Below are positions 8,147-16,777 of a DNA stretch of 64,000 bases, one piece after another. The notes under the pieces are model-generated. The model was given only the letters and a program-made list of their open reading frames with translations, ran no database searches and had not been told where the DNA came from. A program made the position numbers and the translations under genes. Position 1 is the first letter of the stretch. Each line of letters opens with the position of its first letter. The stretch comes from Laspinema palackyanum D2a (GTDB lineage: Bacteria > Cyanobacteriota > Cyanobacteriia > Cyanobacteriales > Laspinemataceae), in NCBI GenBank assembly GCA_025370845.1, contig JAMXFF010000002.1, positions 298,542 to 362,541 on the forward strand, given 5' to 3'.

Positions 8147-8854
8147 ATGAAGCCGCCATTTTCTCCTAAAACAATTAATTATTCCCAGGTGATTCATCTG
8201 AGTCACCCGATCGCCTCCAATATCCCCCAATGGCCGGGAGATCCTCTCATTGAGTTCCAGGCGATCGCCACCTTATCTACCGATGGCTATTATTTACGCC
8301 GCTTTGCGATGGGAGAACATAGCGCTACCCATCTGAATGCACCCAATAGTTTTTATCCCGAAGGAGTAGGAATTGAGACTTATTCTGCCGAGTCCTTAAT
8401 TGTCAAAGCCGTGGCGATCGATATCTGTCAGATGGCCGCTGAAAATCCAGATTATACTCTAACTTGCGCTGATGTATTGGCCTGGGAAGCCGAACAAGGG
8501 GAAATCTCTGCTGGAACAGTGGTTTTATTATATACCGGCTGGCAGCACAAGTGGTCCGACCCCGATGCTTTTATCAACCAGCAGCACTTTCCTGGTTTTG
8601 CCCCAGAAACTACCCAATTTTTGCTCGATCGCCGTCAGATTGGCGGCGTGGGAATTGATACACATGGGGTAGATGGGGGACAAGATTTGACCTTTGCCAC
8701 CAACCGGCAAGTATTGGAACAACCACGCATTGTCCTGGAAAATCTCACAAACTTGAACCAGTTGCCACCCAAGGGAACAACCTTGGCGATCGCGCCGTTG
8801 CAGTTGGTCCAGGGTTCCGGTTCTCCCGCTACAGTGTTGGCATTTTTGCCTTGA
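8147..8854 (+). CDS. Cyclase-family (kynurenine formamidase-like) hydrolase
   Basis: The 235-residue product has the overall pattern of the PF04199 cyclase/formamidase family: IHLSHPI at the start, a metal motif HSATHLNAPNSF (residues 58-69), GTVVLLYTGW near residue 127 and GGVGIDTHGVDGG near residue 165. The family usually has HxGTHxDxPxH, binding zinc or manganese and hydrolysing amide or lactone bonds. Here the Asp is Asn64 and the last His is Ser68, so the substrate or chemistry may differ. The gene stands alone and converges with the MscS gene. Confidence 0.8.
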   Translation: MKPPFSPKTINYSQVIHLSHPIASNIPQWPGDPLIEFQAIATLSTDGYYLRRFAMGEHSATHLNAPNSFYPEGVGIETYSAESLIVKAVAIDICQMAAENPDYTLTCADVLAWEAEQGEISAGTVVLLYTGWQHKWSDPDAFINQQHFPGFAPETTQFLLDRRQIGGVGIDTHGVDGGQDLTFATNRQVLEQPRIVLENLTNLNQLPPKGTTLAIAPLQLVQGSGSPATVLAFLP

Positions 8855-8892
8855 AAATAACCAGGGTTGTTCCAGTGGTGTTCCCGACAGGT

Positions 8893-10668
8893 TCACCCCA
8901 TTTCCCCCGAGTTGCCATGTCCATTGCGATCGAGCCATTTCAATAATGCCTGTTCCAATTCAGGGGAAAGTTGCACCGGCAAAGTTCCGGACCGAACGTG
9001 CAAATCCCGTTGAGCAAAGGGAATTTCCACCCCGATATGGTGCAACAAGGAGAAAATCCGGAAATACAAATCGCTTTTAATCCCAAACTGCTGACTCGGT
9101 TCCGAGATCCAGATAAGCAGTTCAAAATCTAAAGAACTGCTGCCAAACCCTTTGAAAAATACCCGGGGTGGGGGAACCAGCAAGACATCGGGATGTCCCT
9201 TGGCGGCATCTAATAGGGCATTTTCCACCTGACGAACATCAGAAGTATAGGCGACGCCAACGGGCAGATGCAAGCGAGAGACCGGGTTGCGGTGGGACCA
9301 GTTAATCACCTCGGTTTCCAAAAACTTGGAATTCGGTACAATAATAAAAATCCGGTCTAAGGTTTGGATGGTGGTACTGCGACCCCCAATGCGCTCAATG
9401 GTCCCGACATATTGACCGACTTCGACAAAATCACCGATTTGAATGCGACGCTCAAAAACGAGCACGATGCCACTGCCAAAGTTTTTGGCGATATCCTGAA
9501 ACCCGAAACCAATCCCCACACCCAGGGCACTGGCAACGATGGTGAGGGAGGTGATATCCAGTCCCCAGAGTTGCAGGAGGACGACGCTACCGATGATGAT
9601 CAGGGAGTATTTGGTGACGATGGAGATGGCTTCCTCTGCACCGCGATTCAGTCCGGCGAGTCGCAACACCCGCGATCGCAGGGCATTGGTTGCCATGCCT
9701 GAGATGGCGACTACCCCAATTAGCATCCCTGTGATGATTAGCAGATCGATGACGCTGTAAGAGCGTTCTGTCAGGGTGATAATGGGGGTGGTAAAGGAGG
9801 TAACCAGGACGGTGGTGATCTGGTAGCTCCATTGTCGGGTTAAGGGGAAGAGGTTGGCAATATAAAGGAGGGTGCCCCCTGCCAAGACGATGCGGAAGAC
9901 TGTCCCGAGGAGGGTGAATAATAAATCGATCGCCCCGATGGAGTTGTCCGTTTCTCCCTCGGAGTTTGTGCCTCTGAAGCGATCGCGCAAGGGTTGGCGA
10001 TATCGTCGCCACATTTGGGTTAATCCGCGATTCAGGACCAAGATGGCGATGATAATGGCAATGGCGTGAATCAGCGATCGCTGGATAAATCGACCCTGCC
10101 GTTCTCTTCGGGCTTGTTCTAGGGCCTCTTGAAGATCCTGCATCCAAATTTCAGCTTGCGCTTGGGGGGTGAAGTTATCCTCCGTATCCCCAGCAGTGAC
10201 GGTGACTAAGAGGCGATCGTTGAGGTAAATTGCGGGCAGTTGATTCGTTTGGCGCACCTCTAGTTCAAAGGGCATGGCCGAATCTGCAACGGATTGGAGC
10301 TGAGTTTCAATCACGTTGGCGCGAACATCGGCGGGATATTCCCCCGCACGAGTGACAAAGAAAAGGCGTCTCCCATCCAAGCTAACGGCAGCTTGTGCTT
10401 GTTGGAGTTCCTGATTGAGCCATTCCGAGCGGAATTGGGCGATGTAGGGCTCAGGTTCTGTCCTGGCGATCGCCTCCTGGGACTGTCCCACTGGGGCAAC
10501 CCACTTTAGATGTGAAGGGTTTACGGTGGCTCCAGCCCTAGGCATCGGCGTTACGGACAGGAGTCCGATGAGGGCCAGCAAAGTGATGAGGGTTGCCCGG
10601 ATCTGGGGTTTAAAGTTCCCAATTCGAGAGGGATTAGCGGTTCTTCTTGGTTTCACGACGAAGCTCAA
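8893..10668 (-). CDS. Mechanosensitive channel, MscS family, with periplasmic N-terminal domain
   Basis: The 591-residue product has a signal-like helix (residues about 24-48), a periplasmic region of about 150 residues, five or six membrane helices, and the MscS pore helix with its Ala/Gly pattern (SALGVGIGFGFQDIAKNFGS) followed by the beta domain (IQIGDFVEVGQYVGTIERIG). MscS channels open on membrane tension and release solutes during hypo-osmotic shock. No ATG precedes the signal helix in frame: the start is TTG at 10668 or GTG at 10656. A paralogue with the same kind of periplasmic domain lies at 36177-37523. Confidence 0.9.
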   Translation of the reverse strand: MSFVVKPRRTANPSRIGNFKPQIRATLITLLALIGLLSVTPMPRAGATVNPSHLKWVAPVGQSQEAIARTEPEPYIAQFRSEWLNQELQQAQAAVSLDGRRLFFVTRAGEYPADVRANVIETQLQSVADSAMPFELEVRQTNQLPAIYLNDRLLVTVTAGDTEDNFTPQAQAEIWMQDLQEALEQARRERQGRFIQRSLIHAIAIIIAILVLNRGLTQMWRRYRQPLRDRFRGTNSEGETDNSIGAIDLLFTLLGTVFRIVLAGGTLLYIANLFPLTRQWSYQITTVLVTSFTTPIITLTERSYSVIDLLIITGMLIGVVAISGMATNALRSRVLRLAGLNRGAEEAISIVTKYSLIIIGSVVLLQLWGLDITSLTIVASALGVGIGFGFQDIAKNFGSGIVLVFERRIQIGDFVEVGQYVGTIERIGGRSTTIQTLDRIFIIVPNSKFLETEVINWSHRNPVSRLHLPVGVAYTSDVRQVENALLDAAKGHPDVLLVPPPRVFFKGFGSSSLDFELLIWISEPSQQFGIKSDLYFRIFSLLHHIGVEIPFAQRDLHVRSGTLPVQLSPELEQALLKWLDRNGHGNSGEMG

Positions 10669-11497
10669 TGGCTTGATTTTGGACTCACCCGACAGACTGT
10701 CGATTTTAATTGTCCTTATTTTGCCATTCCCTAGAGGAAAACAGACTCGGTTATCCTCTCGGTTTTTGTATTTTAAAGTTGAGACAGGCCAGGAGGATAT
10801 CCAATAAAACTCGGAGTCTATGTCCCCTTTATTGTTGCTACAAATATTTTTGGACTAAAGGGGTCGTTCCAAGGGTATAGCGACCCTTGTTTGGGGACAA
10901 AATAGCCGATTTCCTTCGGTGACCTGCTACTTTTTTATTCTGGTGAAGGTGCAATGATTTTTTTAAATAAAAGTGCAGTTTAATTAATTCTTAAGATTTC
11001 TGAATTCGGGAAAGTTCACCGCAAAAAAGTCCCCGAAAATGATTTTCCGGAAAATTAATTTACAAAACTGTACGGATTGGGGGTTGGAATCTGAGTATAG
11101 AGCTTGAATAAGTACCCGGTTTAATCGGGCGATCGCCTGCATTTCCCATCCCAGAGGGAATGTTGCCAGAAGACCCGTTCTGCGAAATTTCGGTTCCCTA
11201 GAACGGCATTTAGATTGCAATATTCTTCAGGGATTAACCTGAGGTGATCAGGAAATTCCGTAGAAACACGGGATGGGCAGGATGGATGGCCAAGAGATAA
11301 CCATCATTTAGGTGAGCGAGGTGATTTCTGCTAGACCCCTGGCGGTTGTTCACAGAAGAGGACCTGACCACCTGAAGGGTACGACTTTCTTCAAAGGCGT
11401 TTCCCAATGACGAACCCTATCAGGGGACGATCTGGGGGCTTTTTTATGCCCAGATTGGGTCTGAATTTAACGCTCTGTCCGACTCAGGAGGCGAACA
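10669..11497. other. Long spacer; possible structured leader of the SLH-M23 gene
   Basis: No gene is supported in these 829 bp; the small reading frames have no recognisable product. The last 280 bp ahead of the peptidase gene are rich in short complementary stretches: CCTGA/TCAGG near 11238, GATGG/CCATC near 11285-11310, AGGTG/CACCT and TTCTG/CAGAA near 11319-11373, and ATCTGGG (11430-11436) with CCCAGAT (11449-11455). This could be a structured 5' untranslated region. I could not match it to a known riboswitch class. Confidence 0.4.
11430..11455 (+). promoter_or_regulatory. Leader hairpin upstream of SLH-M23 gene
   Basis: A 7-bp stem (ATCTGGG at 11430-11436 with CCCAGAT at 11449-11455) encloses a 12-nt loop containing six T. 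It sits 42 nt before the start codon and just ahead of a strong AGGAGG ribosome binding site. It could act in RNA stability or translation control; no T tract follows, so it is not a classical terminator. Confidence 0.35.
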
Positions 11498-13348
11498 ATG
11501 AACATTCAACAGCTTGCAATTGGCACTTTAGCGGCTATTGTTACAGCGGATTTAACCCAAGAGGCCAGTGTCAGTCCCGGTGGAAGGTCCCCAGCACTGG
11601 CATCCCCAGCTAGTAACGAAGTCCACGACCCTCACCACCCTGGCGAGGATGCATTACAGCACTATGCTGTGGTTATCCCTGGCGATCGGGACAAAATGCT
11701 GGATCCCAGTCTAAATGACTTCAATCCGAGTGCTCCGACTTTGAGGGCCTCTGTGGAGCATCAAAAGCCATTAACCGACCTAGAAGGTCACTGGGCCAAA
11801 GAATTTATTGAAGTGCTGCAAGCACAGGGTATTATTCTCGGCTTCCCCGATGGCAGTTTTCAACCCGATGCAGCGATGACTCAGGCCCAATTTGCGGCAG
11901 TGCTGCAACGAGCCTTCCAGGGCCGCTATCTCTCGCCGGATGAGCCGTTGAGTCCAGAGGTTCCGGGGGACGATTGGGCGGAAAGTGCGATCGCCGTCGC
12001 ATCGTTCAGGGGATGGATGGGAGGGGATCCAAACCAAGGGTTTGCACCCAACCAACCGATCCCCCGATTGCAAGTGTTAATCGCCCTAGTTAATGGCTTA
12101 AACTTAAAACCCCCCAGGGACATCCTGGGAAATGTAGACACTTATTTTTCTTCCTCGGCATCGATTCCCGCCGATGCACAAGCACCCCTAGCGGGGGCGA
12201 TTCTCCTGTTAGAGAAACTGGAACAGCATCGGCACCTTTATGGAGGGACAATCCCAAATGACTGGTTTTCCAATCCCGATCGCATCGCCACCCGTGGGGA
12301 AGTCGCCGCTTTTATTTACCAGGCCCTGGCGATCGTTGAGGCAGAATCCTCCGGAACCGAGCTTCCCACAGTTTCTAGGTCTCCATCTGTAACCCCCACC
12401 GGGGAAAGTCCAGAAATAACTGCATCACTTTTTCCTGCGTTCCCAGCAGAAAGCGTCGTCACCCTGTTTCCTCAATCCCCGGAAACTCCTGAGAATCCGG
12501 ATGAATCCCTGGACAACTTCCATCAGAGCGATCGCCCCGCAGTCGAGTCCCGATTCTCCCCACCCAGTAATCGTTGGGGGATTGGTGGGGAAGGATTTGC
12601 CATGACTGAAGCTGATCTCGAACCCTTCGAGGATCTCGACTCCCACGCGGTTCCCAGGGAGGAGACGGTGATCCAGGGCGATCGCTTTCAACCCACTTGG
12701 GAAAGGCAATCCCGCCCCTCCGAAAGCCTCAACGCCTTGTTACCCCCTCGTCCCGTCACCCCCACCCTCTCTGAAGCCTCCGCAGACCCCCTGGAAGATA
12801 GCATCAGCCTCCGTTTGGAAACCTTACGCGGCAGAATTCAATCCACTCCCTCCCTGGTCCCCGAACTGCCCCCCCTAGCAGCAGCCGGTTCCTACCTTCC
12901 AGAACCGGGCGAACTCTTTCAAGGCTATATGTGGCCCGCCAGAGGCGTCTTTACCTCCGGGTTCGGAATGCGTTGGGGACGAATGCACAAAGGAATTGAT
13001 ATTGCTGGACCCATTGGCACACCGATTATGGCGGCAGGAACGGGCATCGTCACCTTTGCTGGCTGGAATTCTGGTGGATATGGAAACTTAGTGGAAATTG
13101 AGCATCCCGATGGCAGTCTCACTCGCTACGCTCACAATCATCGCATTTTGGTCAGCGCCGGTCAGTCGGTGATTCAAGGTCAACTGATTGCGGAAATGGG
13201 CAGTACGGGTAATAGTACGGGTCCTCACTTACATTTTGAACTCTATCCTCCGGGTACCGATGCGGCGGATCCATTAGTCTATCTTCCCGGCGATCGCCAG
13301 AAGCTGCGGGTTGATTCTACGGTGGGACAAGCGGTCTATTCTCGGTGA
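11498..13348 (+). CDS. SLH-domain M23 (LytM) peptidoglycan endopeptidase
   Basis: The 616-residue product combines an SLH-type segment near residue 90 (LEGHWAKEFIEVL, then GFPDGSFQPDAAMTQAQFAA), a second SLH-like part to about residue 280, a long Pro/Ser-rich linker and a C-terminal LytM domain. The zinc ligands are visible as His497 and Asp501 (MHKGID) and His579 in GPHLHFE. M23 enzymes cut peptide cross-links in peptidoglycan; SLH domains anchor proteins to the cell wall. A strong AGGAGG sits 7 nt before the ATG at 11498. The N-terminus is only weakly signal-like. It has a long upstream leader of its own. Confidence 0.9.
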   Translation: MNIQQLAIGTLAAIVTADLTQEASVSPGGRSPALASPASNEVHDPHHPGEDALQHYAVVIPGDRDKMLDPSLNDFNPSAPTLRASVEHQKPLTDLEGHWAKEFIEVLQAQGIILGFPDGSFQPDAAMTQAQFAAVLQRAFQGRYLSPDEPLSPEVPGDDWAESAIAVASFRGWMGGDPNQGFAPNQPIPRLQVLIALVNGLNLKPPRDILGNVDTYFSSSASIPADAQAPLAGAILLLEKLEQHRHLYGGTIPNDWFSNPDRIATRGEVAAFIYQALAIVEAESSGTELPTVSRSPSVTPTGESPEITASLFPAFPAESVVTLFPQSPETPENPDESLDNFHQSDRPAVESRFSPPSNRWGIGGEGFAMTEADLEPFEDLDSHAVPREETVIQGDRFQPTWERQSRPSESLNALLPPRPVTPTLSEASADPLEDSISLRLETLRGRIQSTPSLVPELPPLAAAGSYLPEPGELFQGYMWPARGVFTSGFGMRWGRMHKGIDIAGPIGTPIMAAGTGIVTFAGWNSGGYGNLVEIEHPDGSLTRYAHNHRILVSAGQSVIQGQLIAEMGSTGNSTGPHLHFELYPPGTDAADPLVYLPGDRQKLRVDSTVGQAVYSR

Positions 13349-13652
13349 TTTGTCTTATGTCTTATGTCCTTTGTCCTTTGTCTTTTGTCATTTGAATTGT
13401 TGAATACTCAGGACCAACACCCCTAGCAACAACCAATGACATAAGACCAATCACATAAGACATAAGACATAAGGGAACTCCAAAAAATAAAATCTTCTAG
13501 GAGAGATCCCCCCAACCCCCCTTGGATCCCCCCCCCGCCCCCCTTAAGAAGGGGGGAGGCCCCCGGAATAAATGTTTAGTTCCACGGGGGGCTTTAATAA
13601 TTCGGCATTACTTCTAATGCAGAACTTTTTCTATGGAAATCCCTAAGACTCA
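13349..13652. other. Repeat-filled spacer, no gene
   Basis: The spacer holds heptamer arrays (TTATGTC and CTTTGTC types, 13350-13395, and a complementary set at 13430-13475), the 22-bp element at 13471-13492 that also occurs at 40347-40368, and a C-rich repeat at about 13500-13605. No gene is seen. Confidence 0.6.
13500..13605. repeat. GATCCCCCCAACCCCCC dispersed repeat, copy 1
   Basis: About 100 bp, starting GATCCCCCCAACCCCCCTT, with an internal CCCCCTTAAGAAGGGGG palindrome and ending GGGGGGCTTT. A clearly homologous copy lies at 46556-46655; both contain the GGAATAAA.GTTTAGTT stretch. Confidence 0.8.
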
Positions 13653-14942
13653 TCACCCGGATGAACGGGAGAGGACAGATAACGCTTTCACGGTTTCAGG
13701 ATGTCGTCCTAGTTGTCCTGTCATTAATCGCAGGGCCAATTGCTTGACTGGCGGCAGGGTTCGCAATCCCCATAATCCGAGATGACGGAGGATAACTGCC
13801 GGTAAGAATTGATTAGAAAACAGGCGATCGAGAAGATCTGTAAATCCTAGAATGGTCAGATTTTCTAGTTTTCGCCAGCGTTCATATCGTTTGAGGACTG
13901 CCAGGGAACCGATATCTTCCCCCCGGTGATGCGCTTGGGTGAGAATTTCGGCGATCGCCGCTGCATCCCGAATCCCCAAATTTTGCCCTTGTCCCCCCAC
14001 GGGATGGCAACAATGGGCCGCATCTCCAATTAAAGCAAGGCGCGGTTGCACATAGCGACTGCTTTGCATGAGTTGCACGGAAAACACCCGGCGATCGCTA
14101 ATCGGTTGGACTCGTCCCATTTGTTCGCCATACCGTTTGTGGAGTTCCACTAAAAATTCCGCCTCATCCAAGGCAGCTAAGGCTTTGGCTTCTGCGTGGG
14201 GTGCAGTCCAAACAATATTACAGCGATTTTCAGTCAGGGGTAAAATGGCAAAAGGTCCGCTGGGCCAAAACCGTTCATAAGCAATATTGCCGTGAGGTTT
14301 TTCCGGTTTAACTTGGACTGTAATACAGGACTGCCAATATTTCCAACCGCGAGTTTTGATGCCTGCCGCTTCCCGAATCCGCGATCGCGACCCATCCGCA
14401 GCAATTAAGACCCGGGTGCGAATTCGTTGGGTTTCGGGGTTTTCCTCAACCCGCGATCGGACTTCTACCACCACGCCATCGGGTTGGTACTCCACTCCCA
14501 AAACCTCCGATGGACAGTTCCAAGTCACATTGGTACAATCCGTGAGAAAATCCTGCAACGCCGTGAGTAATACCTGATGTTCCCCCACATAACCGAGGGT
14601 TTCTCGACCTAAATCCCCCGGTTGAAAGCGCACCCCTTCTTGTCCTGAATCTGAGAGACTAATTTGATTAAAGGGGCTAATTTTCGGTAAAATCCGCTCC
14701 CACACCCCCACCGCCTGGAAAATTTGCCCCGATAACAGGGACAGAGCATAGACTTGATTTCGGGATGAGGCAACCGACGGAGGCAATGCCTCAATTAGCA
14801 CAACTTTTAAACCGGAATCTTTTAAAGAGGCGGCTAAAGTTGTCCCAGCAATTCCACCACCGGCGATCGCCACATCATAATCAAAAGCCGATTCCGATCC
14901 GCAAGTAACAGGTGTTTCGCGAGTAAGCTGCTGTAAGGGCAT
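13653..14942 (-). CDS. FAD-dependent aromatic monooxygenase, UbiH/COQ6 family
   Basis: The 429-residue product has the FAD-binding dinucleotide fold VAIAGGGIAGTTLAASL (GxGxxG, residues about 26-42), the DG motif in LIAADGSRSRIREAAG near residue 185, and the second FAD motif LIGDAAHCCHPVGGQG near residue 305. These define class A flavin monooxygenases of the UbiH/UbiF/COQ6 type, which hydroxylate quinone-ring precursors. Cyanobacteria make plastoquinone rather than ubiquinone, so the substrate here is not settled by sequence. The gene is monocistronic and flanked by repeat-rich spacers. Confidence 0.85.
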   Translation of the reverse strand: MPLQQLTRETPVTCGSESAFDYDVAIAGGGIAGTTLAASLKDSGLKVVLIEALPPSVASSRNQVYALSLLSGQIFQAVGVWERILPKISPFNQISLSDSGQEGVRFQPGDLGRETLGYVGEHQVLLTALQDFLTDCTNVTWNCPSEVLGVEYQPDGVVVEVRSRVEENPETQRIRTRVLIAADGSRSRIREAAGIKTRGWKYWQSCITVQVKPEKPHGNIAYERFWPSGPFAILPLTENRCNIVWTAPHAEAKALAALDEAEFLVELHKRYGEQMGRVQPISDRRVFSVQLMQSSRYVQPRLALIGDAAHCCHPVGGQGQNLGIRDAAAIAEILTQAHHRGEDIGSLAVLKRYERWRKLENLTILGFTDLLDRLFSNQFLPAVILRHLGLWGLRTLPPVKQLALRLMTGQLGRHPETVKALSVLSRSSG

Positions 14943-15019
14943 GGTTATCGAGGTTTCTCAAAACACATAAAGATAGGTCCTATTCCTTATCATTGTGCCG
15001 CAAATCGCAATTTCAGGCT

Positions 15020-15124
15020 AGATGGGGGAGGATGGGGAAGGATGGGGAGGATGGGGGAGGATGGGGAGGATGGGGAGGATGGGGAGGATGGAGAGGATGG
15101 GGAGGATGGGGAGGATGGGGAGGA
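15020..15124 (+). repeat. GGGGAGGAT nonamer tandem array
   Basis: About a dozen 9-bp units of ATGGGGAGG type, some with an extra G or a single substitution. The reverse-complement array occurs at 15351-15390 and at 5053-5107. Confidence 0.85.
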
Positions 15125-15126
15125 AT

Positions 15127-15188
15127 TTCCTAGTAACGACTTCAGTCGTTTCCTCCCCTGTTTGTAGTAACGACTTCAGTCGTTACGG
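15127..15188. repeat. ACGACTGAAGTCGT repeat pair, left arm
   Basis: Two copies of the core (read here as ACGACTTCAGTCGT) are separated by CCTCCCCTGTTTGTAGTA. The region 15299-15352 is its reverse-complement counterpart. Confidence 0.75.
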
Positions 15189-15222
15189 CGTTACTTGGCT
15201 TTACGCCAAGTAACGCCTTTTT
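15187..15222 (+). terminator. 13-bp hairpin with T-tract
   Basis: Arms GGCGTTACTTGGC (15187-15199) and GCCAAGTAACGCC (15205-15217) enclose a 5-nt loop and are followed by TTTTT. The form is that of an intrinsic terminator, but no gene ends just upstream, so it may be a repeat-derived palindrome. Confidence 0.45.
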
Positions 15223-15298
15223 GTAGGCAAAGCATCCAGCCCCCAACCAGGCGCTTAAGCCGCATATAGTGTGTGACTTGGCTTCCACCAAGTCACGA

Positions 15299-15390
15299 GG
15301 AACGACTGAAGTCGTTACTACAAACAGGGGAAGAAACGACTGAAGTTCCCATCCTCCCCATCTCCCCCATCCTCCCCATCCTCCCCATGC
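15299..15390. repeat. Right arm of the inverted repeat
   Basis: Contains two ACGACTGAAGT cores with the TACTACAAACAGGGG joint, then a C-rich nonamer array at 15351-15390. It mirrors 15020-15188. Confidence 0.7.
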
Positions 15391-15394
15391 TTCC

Positions 15395-16777
15395 CTAAAA
15401 TTGATACTCAATTCCCGTGACGAAATCGACCCGTAAATTGGGATTGTCGAGAGAAGGGTTACTCGCGTATCTCAAAATCAAGTTGTTATTAAACGACCAT
15501 CCTTGAACAATAGGAATTCCTAAGGTAGTCGAAGATTCCAGATAATAGTCTTCTAAATCATCAAAAGGCAGCTCAAAGGTTAGGAATTGACGCAGGGTGA
15601 TAAAATCAAAATACACATCTTTATAGCGCATCCGATACTGAGCCACGGGAAAATCCAAATCATCCCGGCGGCGGTTGGAGTCTTCGTAACGAATGCCTAG
15701 ACCCAACTGCATATCAAAGGATTGGTCAGGACCGGCGCGCCAGATGTTAATCCCTGGCCCGGTATATAAATTGGTCCGAATATCAATCTCATCGGGTTCA
15801 TCCCGACGGACTAAGGAACTGAGAAAATATTGATAGCGTTCTGTGGCATGATGGCGATATTCTGCATCAATTTGACCCTCGATTTGATTATCGTTTTCTG
15901 GAGAAACTCGACTATCATCATAGTCATTGGTGAAACTGATTCGGAAATCTACTTCATCCGTCGGCCATTGGCGTTCCAGTGCGAAGTTAAAGGTGGTTTC
16001 ACTGGTGATTTTGGCTCCGGAAAAGAAGGAAGCACCCAGTCCCACTTGACCTTCCCACCCGGTGGGTTCAAAGGGGAAGAGGGCAGTGGATTCTGCCGAT
16101 CGCGTGCCACGGGCAATGTCACGACTTTCGGATAAAATTGCTAAGGAGCGATCGCCGAGTCCGATCGCGTCATAAGTGAGGGCAATCTCGGCGAATAAGC
16201 TGGATTTTACCTCGGGGTCATCTAGGCGATTTGCGGTTGCTAATGCGTCCGAGAGCAAGTCCGCAGCGGTTTCCGGTTGTCTGAGTTGAAAATAGGCGCG
16301 GGCGATCGCAATTTTAGCCCGAACCCGCACCGAGTCTGCTTCGATCTCATTGGTGGCGATTAAGGCATCACCCAAGAGAGTTTGGGCACGTTCTTCCTGG
16401 GCGATATCTGCATACTTTAAAGCAATTTCAGTTAATAATCGAGCCTTTGATTCCGGTTCTTCTAAAGTATCAACAACCTCTAATGCCTCTTCTAAAATTT
16501 GCTGGTTTGACTCCGGGAATCTGTCGGTTTGTTGAGCGAATTCTGGAAATTGAGCTAAAAGTTTTTCAGTGATTTGACCCGATGGCTCTGCCTCGAATTG
16601 GGTCAAATTATAAATTTCATTGATTTTGGAGTCTCTCGGTGAAGAGAAAGAAAGAAGGGGAGGTTGCGATCGCCCAGGAGAAATCAAGGTTAAATTAGCC
16701 AGAAAAACTCCGATTACTACTCTGACGCTTAAAATATTCAAGGTGGGTACTTTAATGATTGAAAGGTGTCCTTGCAC
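15395..16777 (-). CDS. Outer-membrane beta-barrel protein (DUF481-like) with TPR-like N-terminal region
   Basis: The 460-residue product has an N-terminal signal segment (residues about 14-38), a helical TPR-like region (about 80-225, with repeated LTEIALKYADIAQ- and LFAEIALTYDAIG-type helices) and a C-terminal domain of alternating amphipathic strands (VGLGASFFSGAKITSETTFN onward) ending in YQF, the aromatic C-terminus typical of outer-membrane barrels. The barrel resembles DUF481 (YdiY-like) proteins of unknown function. The start is a GTG at 16777, which keeps the signal helix intact. Flanked on both sides by repeats, with no operon partner. Confidence 0.7.
   Translation of the reverse strand: MQGHLSIIKVPTLNILSVRVVIGVFLANLTLISPGRSQPPLLSFSSPRDSKINEIYNLTQFEAEPSGQITEKLLAQFPEFAQQTDRFPESNQQILEEALEVVDTLEEPESKARLLTEIALKYADIAQEERAQTLLGDALIATNEIEADSVRVRAKIAIARAYFQLRQPETAADLLSDALATANRLDDPEVKSSLFAEIALTYDAIGLGDRSLAILSESRDIARGTRSAESTALFPFEPTGWEGQVGLGASFFSGAKITSETTFNFALERQWPTDEVDFRISFTNDYDDSRVSPENDNQIEGQIDAEYRHHATERYQYFLSSLVRRDEPDEIDIRTNLYTGPGINIWRAGPDQSFDMQLGLGIRYEDSNRRRDDLDFPVAQYRMRYKDVYFDFITLRQFLTFELPFDDLEDYYLESSTTLGIPIVQGWSFNNNLILRYASNPSLDNPNLRVDFVTGIEYQF

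Larger units (their letters stand above)
14943..15394. other. Large imperfect inverted repeat built from three repeat families
   Basis: The spacer holds a G-rich nonamer array, ACGACTGAAGTCGT copies, a 13-bp hairpin, a GTGACTTGG palindrome, then the first two elements again in reverse orientation. The reading frame on the plus strand through the array (RMGRMGR...) is low-complexity and is not treated as a gene. Confidence 0.7.

Noticed and set aside
10984..11220. A 78-codon minus-strand ORF in the leader of the SLH-M23 gene
   Set aside because: The product looks random (Cys/Arg/Phe-rich, no motif), has no ribosome site and overlaps the non-coding leader.
11220..11497. Known riboswitch (ydaO/c-di-AMP, c-di-GMP, glutamine)
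   Set aside because: None of the conserved core segments of these classes can be read in the leader.
15022..15213. A 63-codon ORF rich in Arg, Met and Gly
   Set aside because: It is a direct reading of the GGGGAGGAT nonamer array and has no other support.
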